Shown piece after piece: positions 11,901 through 22,275 of a stretch of DNA of 64,000 bases; position 1 is the stretch's first letter; each line of letters opens with the position of its first letter. The DNA is from Tricholomella constricta (lineage: Eukaryota; Basidiomycota; Agaricomycetes; Agaricales; Lyophyllaceae), in assembly GCA_013368375.1 (NCBI GenBank), contig JAACJP010000013.1, forward strand, positions 682,001 to 746,000. The letters run 5' to 3'. Below the pieces are notes generated by a model. It was given only the letters and a program-made list of their open reading frames with translations, was not told the DNA's origin and made no database searches. Made by a program: the position numbers and the translations under genes.

Positions 11901-12878
11901 GCGCTTTCGCAATCCTTGAATGAGTTGCCTTCCAAGGCAAGTCCTGGGTTGATGGGCCCTCCGATGACGCCTACGCGCAAGGGGACCAGGAGCGCGAGCA
12001 GCACTTACCCATCCTCAGAGGCATTCATGCCCTCTGGCGGCGATGGGGAGCGGTTAAGCCCGAGCACTCGTAGTGTTACTATGGGTCTACGAAACGCAGC
12101 GTTGTCCGTTAGCAAGAGCGGAGCTGGGACAAGCAAGATCTCCGCCGCGAGTGCCGCAAGTCGTGCTACGGAAGCTTTGAAGGTGCTCAAAGACTGTGTT
12201 ATCTTCGTTGATGTGAGGACGGACGACGGCGATGAAGCCGGCTCCCTGTTTGTTGAAATGTTGGAAGGGGTGGGCGCTCGGGTAAGATACGCAAGTGCGA
12301 TTTCCTAAGAGTATGCTAATTACATTCGTGCTCAGATTCTGACTCGTGTTGGGCAAACATGTACTCATATCGTGTTCAAGAATGGCTTAATGAGCACACT
12401 AACTCGTTACCGGTGCGTTCGTCTTCCTGCTCTCTCGGACAACCACCGATGAATCATTTATAAAAGACTATTACGCGATCCCAAGCCCCTTGTAGTAGGT
12501 ATCGCGTGGGTGGTTGAATGTGTTGAGCAGAGGAAGCAGGTTGATGAAACCAAGTTCCTCATTGACCTTGAAGGTATGAATGTTAGCGGCACGAACAAGG
12601 TAGGGTTTCCAGAGCTCTCTTGTCTTCGGTTTGATACTAATCGCCATCCTCCAGCGCCGACGCTCCATGCTCCCGAAATTGATATCTCGAGAGCCTGCTG
12701 AAATGGGTTCATCTGACGTTGAAGGCGACGTTTCAATGGATGGTTCCACGTCTTGTGGGTCCCAGTGTCCTATATGAGCTTGAAGACTGAACCTGATGGG
12801 ACTTTAGCGATGACCATAGATGACGGCCTCACCCCATTAGAAAAGGCAAGACGGCGCAAGGGTATCGTTACCCGATGA
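8936..12878 (+). CDS. BRCT-domain protein, microcephalin-like, about 1190 aa
   Basis: Eight exons (8936-9829, 9881-10739, 10791-11171, 11221-12281, 12336-12412, 12467-12599, 12655-12754, 12808-12878) keep phase and give about 1191 aa. Most of the protein is low-complexity, rich in Ser, Pro, Lys and Arg, with repeated SPxK/R-type and SPMK motifs that suit CDK phosphorylation and DNA binding. It has basic KGKGKEK tracts. Near the C terminus one BRCT fold is clear: VLKDCVIFVDVRT, GARILTRVGQTCTHIVFK, then PLVVGIAWVVECVEQRKQVDE. Fungal proteins of this shape are nuclear DNA-damage or cell-cycle factors; one BRCT plus a long disordered tail resembles microcephalin-like entries. The exact role is inference. 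Confidence 0.78.
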
Positions 12879-13310
12879 TCCTTCAACGCTTTTTTGCCTG
12901 GAGATTACGGGGAATTTTTGGTTATGATAACGACCTTTATGACTACATTACATCTCACATTCACCTTTCGCCACACATGTATTTACATTGTCACCGTGGA
13001 CAAGCACTGTTATTTATATCAAGTATGCCGTGTTACATCAGTATCCTTCTACAGCTGATCTATACCTCTTTCGAAAGAAATTACACCAGGCGGGAGCGAA
13101 AATATCCGATTCCGACCGAAGCATCGACCTCCGTCTCGACTTCGCCCTGTACGTATTTGTCTTGCTGGTCTATCGTTGAGCAATGGAAGAGGAGAGACTT
13201 GGAGCTGGTATTGAAGAATAATAGAAAATCAGGCGAATTCGCTTGCGTGAGGCACAGCCATGTGGGTGATCCGGCGCGACAGAATGTTTAACAGTTCATA
13301 AGTTGTCATC
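12879..13310. other. Intergenic, BRCT gene 3' flank to tRNA-Val
   Basis: No coding exon recognised. The plus-strand ORF at 12875-13291 has no family resemblance and starts inside the preceding gene's last exon. Confidence 0.5.
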
Positions 13311-13383
13311 GGTTCGATGGCGTAGTTGGTTATCGCATCTGTCTAACACACAGAAGGTCCTCAGTTCGAGCCTGGGTCGAATC
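13311..13383 (+). tRNA. tRNA-Val (anticodon AAC), no intron
   Basis: The cloverleaf folds with acceptor GGTTCGA/TCGAATC, anticodon stem TCTGT/ACAGA around loop CTAACAC, and T arm with TTCGAGC. Anticodon AAC reads valine GUU/GUC. A five-T run just downstream (after ATCAC) is the Pol III terminator. A near-identical gene with an intron lies at 15668. Confidence 0.9.
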
Positions 13384-13449
13384 ACTTTTTGCTCTTGCAT
13401 GAGCATAGACACCCGTCGATTCGGAGCTAGAGCCAAGTCTCCGTCAGCG

Positions 13450-15076
13450 ATGTATCTTTATGATCTGCCAACCACAGGAGCCATATCTTTCTCCGACTTT
13501 TGCACTGACCAGACGATCAACAAACGACATGCAGTGAACATTGCAGTTGTCACCCAGGCCCGAGCAAATGTCCGAGCCGTTCTCAAGGACAGTAAGCGGA
13601 CCGACCATAGTCAGAAAGACTTCTTACAGCTGGTGAAGGTGAGTCGTATGGGCCAATGTTTATTTAGCTCATGTTCGATGGCTGAAGCTATCTATGTTAG
13701 CTACTCGAGGATTATATACCCCAGTTACGAGGTATAATGGAATGCTTGGCACACGACGAGATCTCGCTGAAATCGGAACTGTGTACGTCAGTAATTCCTG
13801 ACTGTGGAAGCATCTGAAGCCCTTTCAGCCTTTAGCTGGCGCACAACGTTGTCCGCAAACATTTTTAATACGTCGCCAAGGTTGTCGCTTCCGGGTCTCC
13901 AAGCAGATCTCGCGTTTTCGTTGCTCACATATGCCTTTGCACTCTCCAACCTTGCACGATCGACTGCAAACTCCCTCGGACGATACGAACGCGATCGAGC
14001 CATCTCCGACTCAGAGCGCAAAGCGAAAGACGAGCAACTGAACGTCGCGGTGGACTTCCTATGCCGGGTCAGCGGGATCTACACATACGTCGGGGACACT
14101 GTGCTTCCAGAATGGGAGACTCATATAAGGGGCAGACCGACTGGCTTCGAGAAGCCACCCGATCTGAGCAGAGAAGTCAATAGCGCTTTGGCCAAGTACG
14201 TCGAAAGCTCACGATAGAAAGTACCTTTACCGACTGGATTACCGGAACCCTACTTAGGATGGCCCTGGCGGACGCGCAAAGCTTGGCGATCCGTAAACTT
14301 CTCTCCAAAGCCGCGTTTGAAAGCAACATCGCACCGGGTCCGCCGCTTCCGCGCTCGCATCCCTCTCCGGCACTCATCGCCAAGCTGCATCTGGAATGCG
14401 CGTCACTGTACTCCTCAGCGCGTTCGCTTGTCAAGACGACGGATGCGCGCAAGAGACCGTCGCCTGCGCCGGAGTCAGGCAGCGAGGTTTCGGCAGAGTT
14501 GCGACGATACCTGACGGACCAGACCGCGTTGCATGCGGCACTTGCCCGGAAGTGGCTTGGAGTAGATGCCGGCGAGAAGGGCGGGTCAGAGAGAGGCGGG
14601 GAAGCGGTGGGATACCTTGCGTGGGCGAAGAAGGAATTGGAAGAGCTAGAGGATGACAAAAAGGGGCTTGGTATTGTCAGGGGACGGGACAAGGACGTGA
14701 GGGAGAGGTTGAAGGAGAAAATTTCGGACGAATTGGAGAGTGTAAACCTCTTCTATAGATATTATAAGAAGTCGAACGACTCTGTGAGTCCTTTCAGCGC
14801 GCTCGCCTCTCTCAGAGAAGACTGTTGACACAACTTCAGCTTCACTTCAAATCGGTCCCCATGCAGGCGGACTTGCAGGCCAGGATACCAGCCGGAATCA
14901 TGGCCATTAGGGCAAAACCGTATGTGCCGCCAACTCCAACCTTTGGCCCGGGCTCTGTGACACATTTACAAGCACAAACCACTGAATTAGTTCTAGACGA
15001 CTCGAGCTACAAATCCACGGATACTCTGAGTCCGCTACCTGCTGGGACATATGCTGGCGCAGGTTCTTATTTTTGA
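13450..15076 (+). CDS. palC: PalC, BRO1-domain pH-response protein
   Basis: PalC links ESCRT-III to the ambient-pH (PacC/Rim101) signalling complex at the plasma membrane. The gene has five exons. The first (13450-13638) opens MYLYDLPTTGAISFSDF, the usual PalC start; the next carries LLEDYIPQLRGI. Later exons hold the BRO1-like helical core: WRTTLSANIF, LTYAFALSNLARS, LCRVSGIYTYV, LADAQSLAIRKLL, KLHLECASLYSSA, YLAWAKKELEEL and ESVNLFYRYYKKSNDS. It ends near LQARIPAGI with a short disordered tail and a stop at 15076. Intron phases agree at each joint (for example GCCAA|gtacgt at about 14198, rejoining at KMALADAQ). It lacks the Pro-rich tail of PalA/Alix. Confidence 0.85.
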
Positions 15077-15667
15077 CCTCAATTGTATCAATGTATGGCT
15101 TACCATGTAATTGCTGTACAACTCCTGAAGAATGGAAACAGATCAGATTCTCCATGAATGCGCTTCGAAATGAAAAAAAAAAACTTCGTTAAGGCTAAAC
15201 TTGAGTCATGCGAGACGACGGTAGGTGTGGAGCGCAGCGCGCCTCAAAGGGAGACGAAGAGGACGCTCATCGTTGACAGACTGTCCACTCGAAAAACTGA
15301 GAATAATTCAACTCCTTACTCATGAGTCTCCGAGGACTTTGGATTCTATTGCGTGCCTCATGCGGCCATGAAATATGGATGGATGGATGGATTACCTGGT
15401 AGCTGTATTGATGCGAAACAAAGTCCTTACCCCGGTGAATGCCGTGACAGCTTGAATACTGGAGTCCCACATAGGCCTCGGATTAGAGAGTAGATCGACT
15501 AGGTGATGTCCTCGCAGACCATGGGACTGTTTGCCGTGTCGCGATACCCAAGCGGCGGTACCACTTGCTCTTTCCATCCATTCGTTCATTGATCCGAGAT
15601 AAGGCGAACCTCCGATCCGTTTTCTCCTAGACAGCTGCATGAATCGTCATTCCCGCCAGTAACTATC
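15077..15667. other. Intergenic, PalC 3' flank to second tRNA-Val
   Basis: No coding exon recognised. It contains an A-run at 15173-15182 and a (GGAT)n tract at about 15377-15391. Confidence 0.5.
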
Positions 15668-15749
15668 GGTTCGATGGCGTAGTTGGTTATCGCATCTGTC
15701 TAACATCTGTTGGTCACAGAAGGTCCTCAGTTCGAGCCTGGGTTGAATC
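15668..15749 (+). tRNA. tRNA-Val (anticodon AAC) with a 9-nt intron
   Basis: This is the same tRNA as at 13311 but with TCTGTTGGT inserted directly after anticodon-loop position 37 (CTAACA | intron | C), the canonical tRNA intron site. The acceptor 3' strand is TTGAATC instead of TCGAATC, which still pairs by a G-U wobble. Nine bases is very short for a nuclear tRNA intron. A five-T Pol III terminator follows. Confidence 0.87.
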
Positions 15750-15803
15750 ACTTTTTGCTCAGATCGGTCATCAATCTAAATACTCTACGTTAAGTACATA
15801 ACC

Positions 15804-15891
15804 CCGGAAGGGCGCTCTGACAACCGCAAAGCCCGCTACTTTGACAAGTGCAATAAGGGTACACTCCAAAAAACAATGGTTGTGAAACAGT
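15804..15891 (+). repeat. Direct repeat D, copy 1
   Basis: The block CCGGAAGGGCGCTCTGAC-N-ACCGCAAAG followed by CCCGCTACTTTGACAAGTG and GCAATAAGGGTACA recurs at 16574 with few changes. Similarity then decays (ACAATGGTTGTGAAAC versus ACAGTGGTTTTTTGAAAC). The copies are about 770 bp apart in the same orientation. Confidence 0.75.
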
Positions 15892-16351
15892 GTCTTCATC
15901 GGGCACGGATGCCAACGCGTTCTCACCCTCGACTGCTGCGTGAAGCTGTATGTTGCTCTTGAGCTTGAGTGATTTTCTGATGTACCTTTCGGTGTCTGCG
16001 AGTACAAATGTTAGGAGATGTGAATCAGATGTATGACCACGAGGCGAGTGGGGCTCCAGTCAAGGCCAAGGATCAACCTATCAATGCACACACGTTGAAC
16101 TGCCAAGACACAGGTAAAACTGACACCACCGCTCAAGGAAGTAAGAGCGACAGAAGAATTGGAAGTCGTTGATCCACAGCGGGGGAAAAAAGGAACAATA
16201 GTGGTAATGCGCGTGTCATCAAAGGAAGCCGAAAAAGACACTCCATCGACCGAAAACGAGAAAGGCATGTATAAAGCACGAAAGCATGCTGGCAAAAAAT
16301 AGCGGAAAGAAGGTTGTCAGAAACAACAAAGAACGGGAAAAAGACAGACCC
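15892..16351. other. Unassigned DNA between repeats D1 and R1
   Basis: Several overlapping minus-strand ORFs are open here (for example 16011-16295), but none resembles a known family. Being bounded by repeats, this is most likely degenerate transposon DNA. Confidence 0.4.
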
Positions 16352-16569
16352 AAAAGCAAAATGAAACGGGCAGAGCCGAGACAAGAAAAGTGAGATAGAA
16401 CTCGAAAGAACGAATGACGCCAGGACGACACAATTTAAAGGACGAATGACGCCACGACAATGCCATTTATGACGAAAAAACACGATATGATGTAACCAAC
16501 TGCACGGCGAACGCAAACGTTGCAAAAGCGGGGTTTTTTGCCAAGACCCACTACTAAAGTAGCGGGAAT
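16352..16569 (+). repeat. Dispersed repeat R, copy 1
   Basis: About 220 bp beginning AAAGCAAAATGAAACGGGCAG and ending near CACTACTAAAGTAGCGGG. A second copy exists at 24372-24483, continuing at 42524-42601 on the far side of gypsy A. Copy 1 has an extra internal duplication of the GACGAATGACGCCA motif. The repeat contains the A/T-rich GATATGATGTAA stretch into which gypsy A inserted in the other copy. Confidence 0.75.
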
Positions 16570-16573
16570 AACA

Positions 16574-16665
16574 CCGGAAGGGCGCTCTGACGACCGCAAA
16601 GCCCGCTACTTTGACAAGTGATGCAATAAGGGTACAATGTTAAGACAGTGGTTTTTTGAAACTGT
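16574..16665 (+). repeat. Direct repeat D, copy 2, with hairpin
   Basis: This is the second copy of the 15804 block. Here it is preceded by AAAGTAGCGGG (16556-16566), which is the inverted complement of CCCGCTACTTT inside the repeat, so an 11-bp stem with a loop of about 35 nt can form. Confidence 0.7.
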
Positions 16666-16673
16666 TAGATTTA

Positions 16674-17045
16674 TTAAGATGAACATACATCTTCTGCATA
16701 TATAATCTTCTCTTGCTCCCATTGAATTTGAGCTGCTTGAAGGCTTTCATCAAGATCCTTGTGGCGTTGACGACGACACTTGCTCTGATAGTATTTCGAA
16801 CAGTAGCCGTTTTTCGTATCGAGTAAGCAGCTTACCTTTGAAATGCACTCTGCAGGACGCTTTGCAGTCTTCGTATCACTTGAGTTGTTGATTGCCTCTG
16901 TTATCTCTCCTTCTTCCACATCACTTTCATTGTCAGATAAAGGCACAGGCAATGTGCGCATTGTAATTGGTCTGTTGCCAGACAAATTAATCGACATTCT
17001 AGACATTGCATGGGGTGAGCAATGCAGGCACATTGGTGGGCCCAA
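16674..17045 (-). CDS. Unknown ORF fragment in repeat DNA
   Basis: This minus-strand ORF of 123 codons starts MGPPMCLHCSPHAM, then an acidic DNESDVEEGEITE stretch and a basic, Cys-containing GYCSKYYQSKCRRQRHKD segment, and ends DVCSS. The stop lies close to an AATAAATC polyadenylation-like motif. It could be the C-terminal exon of a transposon protein, since the same 3' arrangement (stop, AATAAATC, then repeat R) recurs at 42631. I do not recognise the family. Confidence 0.35.
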   Translation of the reverse strand: MGPPMCLHCSPHAMSRMSINLSGNRPITMRTLPVPLSDNESDVEEGEITEAINNSSDTKTAKRPAECISKVSCLLDTKNGYCSKYYQSKCRRQRHKDLDESLQAAQIQWEQEKIIYAEDVCSS

Positions 17046-17142
17046 GATAGGAATGAAGTTCTATTTAATGATTGTCTTGCGACAAAAGTTCTTGATGAAG
17101 TAGCGCTTGTATGTCAGGTCGACGATGTTGTTCTCCTCTGTG

Positions 17143-17319
17143 TTAGCGCGCTCCGCCGCAGGGCCCGGTACATTGACCGCAAACAGAGACCAGTTCAGAC
17201 TCAAGCAGTCTGCAAGTACCGTCACACTTCATGCTATCTGCAGAGCAATTGTTTGAATGCTCAGTACACCAAATTTTTCCTATGTCGCAAAAGATGTTCT
17301 TCTGCCAAATACGTGGCAT
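17143..17319 (-). CDS. Cysteine-rich small ORF, 58 aa
   Basis: The ATG at 17319 opens a 58-codon frame with eight cysteines spaced C-x6-C-x6-C-x6-C-x3-C-x10-C-x2-C-x3-C, starting MPRIWQKNIFCDIGKIWC. The final CGQC...C pattern looks like a zinc-binding module. There is no signal peptide, so it does not look like a secreted effector. It lies just upstream (on the minus strand) of another Cys-containing ORF (17045-16674), so the two may be exons of one decayed transposon gene. No family recognised. Confidence 0.35.
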   Translation of the reverse strand: MPRIWQKNIFCDIGKIWCTEHSNNCSADSMKCDGTCRLLESELVSVCGQCTGPCGGAR

Positions 17320-17745
17320 TTACTTTGTCGAGGTGTTCACGCGGTCCTGAGCATGACAACGGAGAGTATAGGAGCACGAGCGCCGTTCACCAACATGGAA
17401 GGCTCTGCACAGGGGGGGAAATAAGATTATGTATGGTAGACTAGGAAAATGTTAACGGTTTATTTTGATGTGCAAAAAGTTGTGACTGTATAACACGACG
17501 AGCGTGCGGGCGTGTATGAATTTCAGTGATTTTAGCCTTATGCCTCGAATGCATCCGCTCGTGGTATGGTGGAAGGCACTGCGGTCATTTGTCGCAATTG
17601 TTCAAAGTCATTCTTGATCCCTTGATCTACCGGCACCTCCATCTCCTTGGCATCGAACATGCAAATAAAGTGTTGAAAACTACAGGCGGTGTTGCTAAAA
17701 AAAATTTGAATTGAATCGAGGAAGGAAATCCGGTTGTATAGAACG
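17320..17745. other. Older repeat or decayed element DNA left of the LINE
   Basis: A minus-strand open segment (17538-17759) reads NTACSFQHFICMFDAKEME and ends DAFEA, but it has no recognised family and its upstream part is separated by the LINE insertion. It is probably part of the same old repeat unit as 24256-24483. Confidence 0.35.
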
Positions 17746-17758
17746 CACCTGCTGTACA
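17746..17758 (+). repeat. LINE target-site duplication, left copy
   Basis: CACCTGCTGTACA here is repeated exactly at 24243-24255. The two copies bracket the LINE, as expected for target-primed reverse transcription. Confidence 0.88.
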
Positions 17759-18220
17759 ATTTTTTTTCTTTTTTTTTTTTTTGAATCCTTGTTTATTGAC
17801 CGCTAGGCGAGAGCCCATGTTGGTCCTTACAAACTAAGTACGATAAAAAGGGGGACCCCTTGTCCCCCTTGCCTGCACCTGCTGAGATTGCGAATGCGCG
17901 CATCGACGGGCCATCCTTGACGCCCCCCGACAGCCCGGAGCTCAAGAGCCCCGTTTTAGACGCCTCTCTCTGACTTGTGAGGAGTACCGTGCCGATCCGC
18001 CATTATGTCTCGTGTCCTCGGGTGTCTTCTACATAGTGCTCGTCCCCTGAGGGGGATGCGCACGAGGAGGCGTACCGTCGTAACGGCTGCTGCAGGAGAG
18101 AAGAAAGTAAGTAATTCCCTGGCGAGCTAAATAGCCCCCATTCCGGGACCCCTTCCCCCTCTTTTACCCTGCCCTTTTCTTTGCCTCCCCGATTTCGAGC
18201 TAGTGGATGTGGTGGTCGTC

Positions 18221-21200
18221 CTAGTCGTAGATTCCTGTATCCTCCCAGTCGTAGTCGGCATCTTCGGCTATCTCTGGTGGCGCGTAGTCATCATCCTCGT
18301 CGTCCGGTATATTAAAGGGAGTAACATCACCGAAAGTGTTTTTCAGACGTTCAGTGTCTTCCACGTACTGTAATAGGTTCTTGATGCCTTTTCGTGTTCC
18401 ATACAGAGTTGCTGCATCGTGTGCGTCCCTCCCGAGACGCGTGATGAGGTCGGTCCTAGCGTCCCGGTAGCGACTGCATTGATATAAGTAGTGCCGCACT
18501 GTTTCGTTGTCATCCGGGCAGTGCGAGCACTTTGGTCCATCGACGACTTTCAATCGATGTAGATGTTGATTAAGAGGGACATGCCCCGTTCTCAGCTGGA
18601 CGACTAGACTGTGCTGTCGCCTGGTGAGTCCCACAGTCGCTTTTCGAAAATTAGCAAACGGAAAACTGTCCTCGTATATCTCGTATTTTTCGTATCTTGG
18701 GGACTTCTGCCACCGTTCGTGCCAACGGTTTTTGAGCGCCGCGTTGTGTTGTTGCTTGAGAGCAGAGACGCTGGTCGGCAGGCGGCCCCCGGTTTTGCGG
18801 AGGTATTTTGGGAGTCGTCGTCGTTCGCTAGTCGCCCCCTGTGCCGCTTCCTTCGCGGCGGCATCGACCATCTCATTGCCAGCGGCGCCCGAGTGACCAG
18901 AGATCCAGGTTATCTTCATCTTGAAGTTCGGTCGGTGCCTTTCCCTCCGGGCAATGCGTCGAGCTTGTGCGTGGATGGCGTCGAAGTGGTAGTGACTCTG
19001 CCATTGTCGAAAAATTTCTGTCGATTGTATGACGCCTTGGTTGTCGAGCGTGACCGTTGTCCCACCAGGCAGCTTCGCTTCCATTAGTAGCTGCAGTCCA
19101 AGTGATACTCCTACCGCTTCCGCCTCAAAGGTGGTGTTGCGAGAGAGGGGGCCTAGGTGGTATTGTAGCTTCGTTGGAGGCTCGTCATCCACGAACATTA
19201 TCGCGGCCGCCCCGGCATGGCCTTTGTATCCCGAGCCGTCCGTGTATATCTTGACTTGCGCATCGTCGTTCCGGTTGTCTTCAAGGGAGGCCTCCCGCGT
19301 CTCCGCTATGTTCGTCGTGAAAGGTCGTTGATACGTTGGTAGTTGGCGAACTGGGTCGATCGTCTCCATGTCGTTTGGGTCGACGTGGTATATTCTGGCT
19401 AGATTGTGTAGAGGTGAGCGGTGACGTTTGACATCGTACCTTACGCAGTTCCGTATCCTCTTGTGCAAGGGGTGGGCTCTGGGTAGGGTCGCTATTCGCA
19501 TCGTCGAGCGGTGGCAAATCTTGTCTAGCAATAGGTCGATTGGTGGGAGGTTCGCGTGGATTTCTAGTGCATCTGTGGGCGCTGATCGCATAGCCCCCAT
19601 GACAGCAATGAGGGCCATCCTCTGGACCTTGGTTAACTGGTGAGCGAAACCTACCGACCCCGAGTCGCGCAGGTGTCCCGGCTTTCGGTGTATCGGCGTG
19701 TACCACACGTCTGCAGCATAAGCAAATTTCGGGACCGCCACTGTAGTGTAAAGTCGTTCCATGAACTCTGGAGTCAGTCCCGTTGAGGGGCGAGTTAGCC
19801 TGCGGAACATCAGTGTGTATTTCGTCCCCTTTCCGATCGCGTATTTGGCGTGTTCCTTCCATCTGAGTTCGTCGTCGACCATTACTCCGAGGAATCTCGC
19901 CACATTGGTGGGTTTGATCATCGTCCCACGCAGGGTTATCGACGGCCGTGTTAGTCTTTTCGTCTTATTCGGTTTGTTGGGGTCCGGTTCTCGTCGTTGC
20001 GTGAAATGCAGGAGTTCGAATTTGCTGGTTTCGAATCGGGAGTTGTGTTGCTGTGACCACTTGTAGGCCCCGTTAGGGCGTTCCATCATCCGGCGTAGGG
20101 TTTTGCTGGTGGTCCCAAAGTCGGCGCCCGATGCTAGAAAAGCACCATCGTCTACGAAGCCCAGGGCTAACTGGTGTCGCCCCTTAGGTATCTCTAAGAG
20201 GTCAGCATTGTAGAAAAGGTAAATGATCATGGAAATCGGGTCTCCCTGACCAATACCGTTTTTTACTTCGAACCAGGATGAGGTGTAATCGTCGAATTTT
20301 ATCTTCGTGCGCCGGCCTGTGAGTAGACGTTCAGTGAATTTTACATATTCGGCCGGCACTCGTCGCTTCCTCATGTTGTGAAGCAGTCGGGCAAGTACGG
20401 CATTTGGGAATGCTCCTTCGATGTCGAGTAGGAGTGCTGACACCACGCGTCCTTGTCGCCATTCGTGTCGTATCCAGTTGGTCATCAGGTGTAGAGAGTC
20501 TGTCGTCATACGCCCCGGGCGTCCCCCAAATTGCGTCGCTGGGAGGAGGTGATTCTTTTCCATGATGTGGGTCAGGTCTTCTGCAACTATTGCTGTCAGG
20601 AGTTTCGCCATCATGTTCAACAGGGCGATGGGGCGGTACGCCTTTGCCACGTCGTAGGCCGGCTTTCCCGGTTTCCGTAGTATCACAGTGATGACTTCTT
20701 TCCATCCAGGGTGGTACGTCTCTAGGGAGAAGACCGCTCTGTAGATATGAAGTAAGTACTCCTTCACGACCGGGTAGGCCTTCTTGAGGACCACATTTGG
20801 GATCTCGTCATTTCCGCACGCCTTGTATGGGCGAAGTTTGGCTAGATTTCGACGGATTTGCTCCTCCGTGATCTGACCGCTAGTCGGAAGGGGTCCGGGT
20901 ATTCATAGTCCTCCGGTATGGACGAGGTCTCTGGGGGAGGTGGGAAGAGGGTCCGGGCGAAAAGACGGCTTTTCTCCTCGTTCGTGACAGCTTCCTTCGG
21001 TACGTCGTTGTCGTCTTTATATTTGAGTGTTGGTATCCTGGTTTTACCTCCGTCTCCTGTGGGGTCAGTGATGTAACAGTTCGCTATCCATAGCTCCCTT
21101 TCCATCGCGTCCTCGAGGAATTCCTTCCAGTGGTCAGCTTTGGCTTTCTGGATTTCGATGGCGTAGAGTTTTTTAGCATCATCCAGGGCGGCGCTGCTGG

Positions 21201-22275
21201 GGTGGTCGTCAATACCTCGATATTTGTGGGCAGTGTTGCTCAGTTTGTTGACATTGATCCTCATGGCTTCCAGGTCGCGACTCCACCACCGCCGTGTGTA
21301 GGGCGACAGCTTCGTCATCGGCACTACTTGTTCGATCGTTTGCTGGATGGCCTCCGTTAGCATGGACACCTGCTTCTGGAAGTCTTCGTTAGTAGCTATC
21401 GGCCTCGGCTCGGGGAAGTCGGGGTCGTCGATCTTCGCTTGTAGGACGGTGTTGAAGTCGTCCCACTCCGTCATTCGAAAATTCCGTGTGGGTTCGGGCG
21501 CCTTTTTGACCAGGGGAATATCGAAGATCGTCGCTATGGGGAGGTGGTCAGAGCACGGGCCTTGCAGCGCCGGTATGGTTTCGCATCGAGTATGGTGGTC
21601 GCTGAGGTTCCCGCTGCAGAAAATGTTGTCGGGTCTTGTCCAGTTCTTCGTGCGTCGGGCCTGGAGCGTTGGGATGCCTCGGGGCAGTATCATGACCATG
21701 TCGTAGTCTGCTAGCATGTCAATCAATATCTGAGCGTCTCTTGCCGCCTGCGCCGTGAAGAGGTGGTGATTCCGGGCTTCGTCCCATAGCGGATCATGCC
21801 GATTGAAGTCCCCTGCCCAGATCATGTAGTCGTCGTCCCGTTCGCATATGCGTCTTTTGTTGACTTGCAAGTAGTCGCCGAGTGAGTCGAGGTTCTGTGA
21901 GTGAGTACAGTCATTGTAGATATTAAAGAGGGACACCCGTCCGAAGGTTCCTCTGATTTGTAGTGCTGTGATGTCGTTGTTCCCTGGGAGCGTTATCTGT
22001 TCCCAGGTATTAGTATCTAGTTCCGTGTTGACCAGCATCACGGATCTGATAGCTGCATCTTCGTCAGTAAGGTGTGACGTTGGGTATAGTACTCACCACG
22101 CTCTAGACGCCCGCGTCTTCCGTGTCGCGTCAATATAGGGCTCCTGGAGTATTATTATGTCCCAGTCTTTCGCGAGCGCTCGCGTGTTAAGCAGGTTGTA
22201 TTGTGCTGTTCGCGACTTTGCCAGGTTTTGCTGTAAGATTCGCAGTCGTCGCATTGTGGGATCTTGTTCCATCAT
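18221..22275 (-). pseudogene. LINE ORF2: endonuclease, reverse transcriptase, RNase H (broken)
   Basis: The frame opens at 22275 with an AP-endonuclease-like start (RILQQNLAKSRTAQ, IIILQEPYID). An in-frame TGA at 22093-22095 interrupts it; the same frame then carries AGDFNRHDPLWDE and SDHLPIATIF, the catalytic landmarks of the endonuclease. At about 20880 the frame shifts by one base, near a run of C. The reverse transcriptase follows: ILRKPGKPAYD, YRPIALLN, LLDIEGAFPN, GIGQGDPIS and the FVDDGAF version of the YxDD box. RNase H follows (IYTDGSGYKG, FEAEAVGV, DNQGVI, ISGHSGAAGN), and then a CSHC...H...C zinc motif. The two lesions prevent a full protein. Confidence 0.9.

Noticed and set aside
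16547..16570. CACTACTAAAGTAGCGGG looks like a CACTA/Plavaka terminal inverted repeat.
   Set aside because: No opposite-strand partner terminus or target duplication was found on either side, and sequence left of it is shared with the other copy.
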